Origin: Desulfovibrio sp.
Lineage (GTDB): Bacteria > Desulfobacterota > Desulfovibrionia > Desulfovibrionales > Desulfovibrionaceae
Reading direction: 5' to 3'
Length of the DNA stretch: 40,812 bases
Assembly (NCBI GenBank): GCA_017454325.1
Contig: JAFTDG010000127.1
Location: 1-40,812 of the forward strand
A program made the translations under genes and the position numbers. The notes beneath the pieces were generated by a model. It searched no databases. It saw only the letters and a list, made by a program, of their open reading frames with translations, and was not told where the DNA came from. Positions 35,913-40,812 of this stretch are shown here, piece after piece. How positions within the stretch are numbered: the stretch's first letter is position 1; the number at the start of each line of letters is the position of its first letter.

Positions 35913-37481
35913 TTAAATGCTGATACCCTTAGGCCCGCATCCTCGCGCCCATGTCTCGAAGATGGCCCGTGAGACAAAAATCGCTGTGAACATGGAGGCC
36001 ACGATGCCCAAGCCCAGTGTGACGGCAAAGCCACGCACAGGCCCTGTACCAAACTGATACAGGATTACGGTTACAATAATTGTGGTAAGGTTCGAATCCG
36101 TAATGGAAATGCTTGCCCTGTCAAAACCGGCCCGCACCGCCGCAAGAGGGGAAAGCCCCTTGCGCAATTCCTCACGGATGCGCTCGTAGATGAGCACATT
36201 GGCATCCACAGCCATACCAATGGTCAAGACAATGCCTGCAATGCCTGGCAAGGTCAGCGTGGCACCAAAGGCCCCCATACCAGCCATGATAATAAGCAGG
36301 GTAAAACAAAGCATGACGTCAGCTATGATGCCGCTCAACCCATAGTAAATGCCAATAAAAAGCACAACACCCACTGCACCTACCAGCGCCGCACGTATGC
36401 CGCTATCAATGGCTTCCTGACCCAGCGATGGTCCAACCGTGCGTTCTTCCAGCACAGAAACAGGCGCAGGCAGGGAACCTGCACGCAACACGATAGCCAG
36501 GTCTTGTGCTTCTGCCGTAGTAAAGCTCCCCGATATGCTGGCCCGACCACCGCCGATACGCTCGCGTATCACAGGAGCAGAATACACAGTGCCGTCCAGT
36601 ACAATGGCCATTCCCCGGCCAACATTCTCTCCAGTTACACGCTCAAAAATGCGGGCTCCACGAGAATTGAAATTCAGTGTTACATAGGCCTGGTTCAGAT
36701 TGTCAAAGGCAGGTCGTGCATCAGAAACATCCTCGCCAGTGAGCATGGCGTCCTTTTCCACGGCAATGCGATGCACTTTTCCATTGCGTTCCTGCATAGG
36801 CAAGGCAATAACCCCGGGAGGCAGCATGGCCTTTGCTGGATCCACATCATCACGAACGAGATGAAATTCAAGGTGCGCAGTCTGTCCAATGATCTGCACT
36901 GCCCGACGGGGATCGGAAATACCAGGCAGCTGGACCTGAATCCGGTTACCAGCCTGCTTGCGAATATCGGGTTCTGCCACTCCAAACTGATCAATGCGGT
37001 TGCGGATGGTACGCAAGGCCTGATCTAATGCAAGATCTTCAAGACGCTTAATTTCCTGATCAGTGAAATGTGCCACAAACCGAAGCTGGCCAGATTCGCC
37101 CTTTTGTGGTTCCCCAACCGTGATCTGTGGGAAATACTTCGACAAAAGCTCGCGCAACGCACCTTCGCTTTCTGCGCGTGGTAACACAAACTCCAAGGCC
37201 GTACCGCCGACCACGCGGGGACGGAGCACGACGATTTTTTCATCCCCGGCAAGCCGACGTAGATCCTGCCCGACCAAGGCTAGGGAGTTGCTCACCGCCT
37301 TCGCCACTTCTACGCCAAGCGTCAGATGTATGCCACCTTTGAGATCAAGGCCGAGATTAATCCTGCTGGACGGCAAAACCGGTCCCAACATCCCCCCCAA
37401 AAAAGGCACGCTTGGGAGAGCGTACACCAGAGAGAGCACAAAAACCATGGCGGCTATAAGTAAACGCCAGCGCAAACCCAT
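35913..37481 (-). CDS. secD: protein translocase accessory subunit SecD
   Basis: The 522-residue protein has one N-terminal membrane segment, the P1 periplasmic region starting LGLDLKGGIHLTL, the ARPAFDNLNQAYVTLNFNSRG substrate-binding part, and a C-terminal membrane domain of five segments with GIAGIVLTIGMAVDANVLIYERIREEL and SNLTTIIVTVILYQFGTGPVRGFA. SecD binds emerging proteins on the periplasmic side. GGAAGGTGA precedes the ATG. It lies between yajC (107-base gap with a hairpin) and secF (11 bases). Confidence 0.97.
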   Translation of the reverse strand: MGLRWRLLIAAMVFVLSLVYALPSVPFLGGMLGPVLPSSRINLGLDLKGGIHLTLGVEVAKAVSNSLALVGQDLRRLAGDEKIVVLRPRVVGGTALEFVLPRAESEGALRELLSKYFPQITVGEPQKGESGQLRFVAHFTDQEIKRLEDLALDQALRTIRNRIDQFGVAEPDIRKQAGNRIQVQLPGISDPRRAVQIIGQTAHLEFHLVRDDVDPAKAMLPPGVIALPMQERNGKVHRIAVEKDAMLTGEDVSDARPAFDNLNQAYVTLNFNSRGARIFERVTGENVGRGMAIVLDGTVYSAPVIRERIGGGRASISGSFTTAEAQDLAIVLRAGSLPAPVSVLEERTVGPSLGQEAIDSGIRAALVGAVGVVLFIGIYYGLSGIIADVMLCFTLLIIMAGMGAFGATLTLPGIAGIVLTIGMAVDANVLIYERIREELRKGLSPLAAVRAGFDRASISITDSNLTTIIVTVILYQFGTGPVRGFAVTLGLGIVASMFTAIFVSRAIFETWARGCGPKGISI

Positions 37482-37549
37482 TTATTCACCTTCCGCACAA
37501 GAGATTGAAACAGCTGCATACGTTCACTGCATGAGCTATCACAACATAA

Positions 37550-37583
37550 TCAATGAGCCAAACAACGGTCTAATGCTCATTGA
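37550..37583 (-). other. intercistronic hairpin between yajC and secD
   Basis: A perfect 9-bp inverted repeat, TCAATGAGC and GCTCATTGA, with a 16-base loop lies 4 bases past the yajC stop. There is no T-run, so the operon probably continues through it; it may set the relative amounts of yajC and secDF message. Confidence 0.45.
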
Positions 37584-37587
37584 CAGC

Positions 37588-37941
37588 TTATTTCTTCGCT
37601 TCCTTTTCTTCTTTGTCAGACTTAGTGGGCATCAGGCCACCAATAGCTCCACGCGTAATGCGCAATTTTGCTTCACCACACTCCAGCAGAACCTGTTCAT
37701 CATCAATTTCAAGGATACGACCAATAAGACCACTGCCGGTCATAACATGGTCGCCTCGCTTCAGCTCGGACAGCATTTGTTTATGGGCCTTGGCCCTCTT
37801 TTGCTGCGGTCTTATAAGCAGAAACCAGAAAATCAGAAACATGAGAATAAGTGGCATGAACTGCATCAGCATTTCCGTACCGCCCGCAGGCGCGGTGCCA
37901 GCTGGAGCTCCACCCATGGCATACGCTATAGATTCAAACAC
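37588..37941 (-). CDS. yajC: preprotein translocase subunit YajC
   Basis: YajC is a small inner-membrane protein that associates with SecDF. The product has a short start, a Gly/Ala/Pro stretch, one membrane segment LMQFMPLILMFLIFWFLL, the family signature IRPQQKRAKAHKQML directly after it, and the cytoplasmic GDHVMTGSGLIGRILEI domain. I chose the GTG at 37941 (117 residues, MFESIAYAMGG) because GGAGG lies 7 bases upstream. A GTG 14 codons earlier would place this ribosome site inside the gene. It heads the yajC-secD-secF operon. Confidence 0.95.
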   Translation of the reverse strand: MFESIAYAMGGAPAGTAPAGGTEMLMQFMPLILMFLIFWFLLIRPQQKRAKAHKQMLSELKRGDHVMTGSGLIGRILEIDDEQVLLECGEAKLRITRGAIGGLMPTKSDKEEKEAKK

Positions 37942-38032
37942 AACTAAACCTCCAAGGAGTGTGATGCTTACAAGTCTGTACACAAAGCAACAATCACAAA
38001 TAAAGACTTCTTACAATATTCACCGGCGCGTT

Positions 38033-38061
38033 TTTATATACGCTGCTCGCCGTTCTTGCAA
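38033..38061 (-). promoter_or_regulatory. yajC-secD-secF promoter candidate
   Basis: On the minus strand TTGCAA (38056-38061) and TATAAA (38033-38038) are 17 bases apart. Transcription would start near 38026, leaving a leader of about 85 bases. A perfect 11-bp palindrome touches the upstream edge of the -35 box. Confidence 0.55.
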
Positions 38062-38086
38062 GCCTTAGTGTCGCTGACACTAAGGC
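38062..38086. repeat. 25-base perfect palindrome upstream of yajC
   Basis: GCCTTAGTGTC, GCT, GACACTAAGGC: an 11-bp perfect inverted repeat with a 3-base centre. It abuts the -35 box of the yajC promoter candidate and lies 131 bases before the nitroreductase ATG. On the plus strand a T-run (38097-38103) follows ten bases after the stem, but no plus-strand gene lies upstream. An operator is the simplest reading. Confidence 0.6.
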
Positions 38087-38117
38087 CAGTTTCCCCTTTT
38101 TTTCAATGAAATTTTAG

Positions 38118-38140
38118 CATATACCTATGCTATCATAGCA
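38118..38140. promoter_or_regulatory. overlapping short palindromes upstream of the nitroreductase gene
   Basis: AGCATA-TACC-TATGCT (about 38116-38131) runs into TGCTAT-C-ATAGCA (38128-38140). The second contains TATCAT (38131-38136), five of six matches to a -10 box, but the matching -35 is poor. This could be an operator-promoter for the nitroreductase gene. Confidence 0.4.
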
Positions 38141-38216
38141 AATTATTTGGTTACCAGCTTTTACTTGCACTTATCCCAAGGCATGCAGAGCATATGGCCA
38201 AACCCAAGGAGATACT

Positions 38217-38741
38217 ATGAACTCTACCTACAGTGCGTTAATTGCCGAACGCTATTCCGTGCGCAAATTCAGCACCGAACCTGTGGACCAATCATTGGTG
38301 CAGTCCATTCTTGAAGCAGCACAACTAGCTCCAACCGCAGTGAACAAACAACCACAGCGCATTCTTGTGCTGCGTACAGCAGCAGGCATGGAGAAACTTA
38401 AAAAAGCCACTACATACACCTTTAATGCTCCAATGGCACTGATCGTCTGCTACAACATGAGTGAAGCATGGGTGCGTCCTTTTGATCGCAACAATGCAGG
38501 CGTTATCGACGCTACAATTGTGGCGACCCATATTATGCTGAAGGTGCATGACATCGGCCTTGGTACAACATGGGTGGGACATTTTGATCCAGCTGTATTA
38601 CGCAGAGAATTTGACCTTCCCCCTGACATTGAACCCATAGCTGTTTTTCCAATTGGTCATCCCGCCGTCGATGCAAAACCCTCTCCCCAGCACACCAGAA
38701 GACGTCCTTTGGAAGAAACCGTTGTATATGAGCATTTCTAA
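38217..38741 (+). CDS. nitroreductase family protein
   Basis: The 174-residue protein belongs to the FMN-dependent nitroreductase fold. It starts with the FMN-binding AERYSVRKFSTEPV, followed by ILEAAQLAPTAVNKQPQRILVL, a short middle region, and the GLGTTWVGHFDP and PIAVFPIGHP motifs of the C-terminal half. Members use NAD(P)H to reduce quinones, flavins or nitro compounds; the substrate is unknown. AAGGAG lies 7 bases before the ATG. It is divergent from yajC, with palindromic sequences in the gap, and precedes mtaD by 79 bases on the same strand. Confidence 0.92.
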   Translation: MNSTYSALIAERYSVRKFSTEPVDQSLVQSILEAAQLAPTAVNKQPQRILVLRTAAGMEKLKKATTYTFNAPMALIVCYNMSEAWVRPFDRNNAGVIDATIVATHIMLKVHDIGLGTTWVGHFDPAVLRREFDLPPDIEPIAVFPIGHPAVDAKPSPQHTRRRPLEETVVYEHF

Positions 38742-38820
38742 AAACATACCATGAACATGCCCCCAAAGACAGCCGGACCATGTCCATTACTTGCAAACTA
38801 TAAATAAAGAAGGATTCCCC

Positions 38821-40143
38821 ATGCGCCAGTGCGACACTATGCTGCATGCAGCTCGCATCGTCACACAGGATGCACAGCGACGCGTACTGGACTGTGCATC
38901 TCTGGCTATTGACAAAGGGCTTATCGTCGACATCGGCCCCACAACGGAACTCTGTGCGCAATGGCAGGCAGGCACCATCCTGCATCTCGAAAACAAGCTC
39001 GTGCTCCCCGGCCTCATCAATGCGCACACCCATGTGGCCATGACCCTTCTACGTGGCCTGGCTGACGATATGCCTTTAATGGACTGGCTCAATCAGCGTA
39101 TCTTCCCTGTAGAACGACATCTCACGCCTCATATAGTGCGTCTGGGCAGTCTGCTGGGTTTCGCCGAGATGTTGCGTTCAGGCATCACCGCCTGTGTGGA
39201 TATGTATATCTTTGAAGCAGCCACCATGGAGGCGGCGTCTACTGCTGGCATACGCTGTCTGGGGGGAGAAGGGGTATTTGCCTTTCCATCTGCAGCGTGT
39301 GCCACGTCGACAGATGCGTTGGACATCACCCGTGATCTGGCTGCTGCATATCGTGATCATGACAGATTGCATGTTGCTGTCATGCCCCACAGCGTGTACA
39401 CCACAACTCCCAAAATACTTGCAGCCTGCTATGAGCTCGCCGCAGAGCTGGCCCTGCCACTGCATATGCATCTAGCCGAAACAGCAGCAGAAACACAGCT
39501 ATGTCTGAAAGAACATGGCCGTCGGCCTGTAGCTTATTGTCAAGACCTGGGATTGCTGGATCTGCCATGCTCACTTGCGCATGTGGTGGATGTGACACAT
39601 GACGAGATTGCCTTGCTGCAAAATCATAGCACAACGGTCGTACACAACCCATCTTCCAACATGAAGCTGGCCTCCGGCACGTCACCGGTGCCAGATATGC
39701 TGGAACATGGTATCACGGTTGCGCTTGGTACGGACGGCGCAGCGAGCAATAACCGTTTAAGTATCTTCACCGAGATGCGCAGAGCAGCCCTGCTGCACAA
39801 GCTTCACACCGCAAACCCTACCTGCCTGAACGCCCAAAAAACTCTCGACATGGCCACACTTGCAGGTGCAGCGGTCTTTGGCGATAAACGACTGGGTTCA
39901 CTAGAACGAGGGAAAGCTGCCGACTGCATAGCTCTGGACCTGACAGAACCCAATATGCAGCCCTTGTATAATGAAGCCTCGCAGCTTGTATACTCGGCTA
40001 CTGGCATGGAAAACCGCATGACCATGGTAAGTGGTGAAGTCCTGTACCAGAACGGGCGTTTTACACGCTTTGACTATCCTGCCTTGTGTGAAGAAGTAGG
40101 TGCATTGCGCGCCTTGCTGCTGCGCACGGCGGGGATAGAGTAA
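38821..40143 (+). CDS. mtaD: 5-methylthioadenosine/S-adenosylhomocysteine deaminase (MtaD type)
   Basis: The 440-residue protein is a metal-dependent amidohydrolase. Metal and catalytic residues are visible: NAHTH (His69 and His71), HMHLAE (His215, His217, Glu220), His254 in SLAHVVD and GTDGAASNN with Asp305. The LPGLINAHTHVAMTLLRG and NPSSNMKLASG stretches are typical of the MtaD/SsnA branch, which deaminates 5'-methylthioadenosine, S-adenosylhomocysteine or adenosine. The ATG at 38821 has AAGGA upstream; a longer frame adds ten residues without a ribosome site. The exact nucleoside substrate is inferred. It converges on the HPt-like gene. Confidence 0.9.
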   Translation: MRQCDTMLHAARIVTQDAQRRVLDCASLAIDKGLIVDIGPTTELCAQWQAGTILHLENKLVLPGLINAHTHVAMTLLRGLADDMPLMDWLNQRIFPVERHLTPHIVRLGSLLGFAEMLRSGITACVDMYIFEAATMEAASTAGIRCLGGEGVFAFPSAACATSTDALDITRDLAAAYRDHDRLHVAVMPHSVYTTTPKILAACYELAAELALPLHMHLAETAAETQLCLKEHGRRPVAYCQDLGLLDLPCSLAHVVDVTHDEIALLQNHSTTVVHNPSSNMKLASGTSPVPDMLEHGITVALGTDGAASNNRLSIFTEMRRAALLHKLHTANPTCLNAQKTLDMATLAGAAVFGDKRLGSLERGKAADCIALDLTEPNMQPLYNEASQLVYSATGMENRMTMVSGEVLYQNGRFTRFDYPALCEEVGALRALLLRTAGIE

Positions 40144-40160
40144 CCTGCAAGCCTCTCTTC

Positions 40161-40499
40161 CTATTGTGACAAAAATGCGTGCATGCTTACCAAGGTATCT
40201 GTATGGGCTGTGGAAAAATGCCCCAAGGCCCGAGCTGTATCAGCCCCGGCCTTGATAGCCATTTCCAGTTCCAGAGCAGCTGCAGTCAAGGCCTTGGCTC
40301 CCAATTTTGCTGACGCTTCCCTAATGGCATGCACATAGGCACGGGCCTCCTCTGTCTGCCCACTCTTCAATGCCTGCTGTACTCGTTCAGCTGTATCCCT
40401 TTCACGCAGGATAAAATCGTGCAGCTGAGCGCTATACGCAGCGCGCTGATACGTGCCAGAGGTTAACGCACCCTTCCAATCAAGTACTTCCTCGTTCAT
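40161..40499 (-). CDS. orphan HPt-like (histidine phosphotransfer) protein
   Basis: The 112-residue helical protein contains YVHAIREASAKLGAKALTAAALELEMAIKAG, which aligns with the HPt pattern H-x-L-K-G-x-S followed by LGA, L, A, LE and G. The phosphorylatable His57 is kept, but the neighbouring Lys-Gly pair is Arg-Glu. HPt proteins relay phosphate between receiver domains. No kinase or receiver gene is beside it in the window. The ATG at 40499 has AAGAAGG upstream; a longer open frame upstream lacks helical or conserved character. It ends 17 bases from mtaD, tail to tail. Confidence 0.65.
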   Translation of the reverse strand: MNEEVLDWKGALTSGTYQRAAYSAQLHDFILRERDTAERVQQALKSGQTEEARAYVHAIREASAKLGAKALTAAALELEMAIKAGADTARALGHFSTAHTDTLVSMHAFLSQ

Positions 40500-40688
40500 G
40501 ATAGCCTTCTTAACAGGTTCATTGTTCCCAATGGTACAGCCTCCCCAAACAGCCTGACACATGGGCCTCTTTGGATACTGCCAGTAAGTGGCTAGCATGA
40601 CAATAGCCTTCATTCCCCACAGAATGCACCTGTGTTGAATATAAAAACAATAAATGAGACCGATGCACAGCAAAAATGAAATAACATA

Positions 40689-40717
40689 TTGATATAATTT
40701 GATAAATAAGATATATT
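40689..40717 (+). promoter_or_regulatory. promoter of the gene at the right edge
   Basis: TTGATA (40689-40694) and TATATT (40712-40717), five of six consensus bases each, are separated by exactly 17 bases in AT-rich sequence. Transcription would start near 40724, with AAGGAG just inside the leader. Confidence 0.65.
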
Positions 40718-40741
40718 CAGCTTCAGAACAAGGAGTTGAAT

Positions 40742-40812
40742 ATGCCGGAAAAGAAAACAGCTAGCCCCATCGTTGATTATTTCGTTAACATTCGGCGTAA
40801 GAAGAACACGAA
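40742..40812 (+). CDS. start of a gene of unknown function (runs off the right edge)
   Basis: Only about 23 codons are visible, beginning MPEKKTASPIVDYFVNIRR and continuing with basic residues. AAGGAG lies 6-7 bases before the ATG and a near-consensus promoter lies just upstream, so it is a real gene start with a short leader. The fragment is too short to name a product. Confidence 0.65.
   Translation, partial: MPEKKTASPIVDYFVNIRRKKNT

Noticed and set aside
38062..38103. Palindrome plus T-run as a plus-strand terminator
   Set aside because: The T-run starts about ten bases after the stem and no plus-strand gene lies upstream to be ended.
38742..38820. S-adenosylhomocysteine or S-adenosylmethionine riboswitch in the mtaD leader
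   Set aside because: The 79-base leader shows no matching conserved core or stable paired structure.

Overview
The window is a stretch of chromosome from a Gram-negative bacterium that looks like a member of the Desulfovibrionaceae (sulfate-reducing Desulfobacterota). This call rests on protein sequence character and gene order: a complete dcw cluster followed divergently by pyk and an HD-GYP gene, an FtsI with a C-terminal PASTA domain, a TRAP transporter, a MEMO-family protein and a yajC-secD-secF operon. It is inference from recognition, not from a database search. Nearly everything is housekeeping; there is no mobile element, CRISPR array, rRNA or tRNA.

Left part (1-18060, minus strand). 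A flagellin gene runs off the left edge, with its own promoter. It is separated from the dcw (division and cell wall) cluster by a 403-base gap holding a clear rho-independent terminator and two strong hairpins. The dcw cluster reads leftwards as mraZ-rsmH-ftsL-ftsI-murE-murF-mraY-murD-ftsW-murG-murC-murB-ftsQ-ftsA-ftsZ, mostly with overlapping or nearly touching genes. It makes lipid II (MurE carries the meso-DAP motif), flips and polymerises it at the septum (FtsW, FtsI) and builds the divisome (FtsL, FtsQ, FtsA, FtsZ). Upstream of mraZ there is a near-consensus promoter whose -10 and leader are covered by four 10-bp-spaced repeats, the expected MraZ operator.

Middle (18170-30240). pyk and an HD-GYP protein form a plus-strand pair divergent from mraZ. 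Converging on them are a minus-strand pair (a secreted protein and a glycine-zipper lipoprotein), carB-carA in that unusual order, and a SPOR-domain membrane protein. A DctP-type TRAP transporter (dctP, dctQ, dctM) follows on the plus strand, with a strong hairpin between dctP and dctQ and a terminator after dctM.

Right part (30276-40812). A MEMO-family gene and a small unknown gene lie on the plus strand. Facing them on the minus strand are a small unknown gene and an 898-residue TPR protein with two membrane segments and a CCHC zinc-knuckle motif. Next come yajC-secD-secF (minus strand, own promoter and terminator), a small nitroreductase, a MtaD-type deaminase, an orphan HPt-like protein (minus strand) and the first codons of an unknown gene at the right edge.

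I did not find a clearly new multi-gene system. The best leads are the zinc-knuckle/TPR membrane protein with its small downstream gene, the hairpin-rich gap after ftsZ, the palindromes upstream of yajC and the nitroreductase gene, and the secreted protein/glycine-zipper lipoprotein pair.
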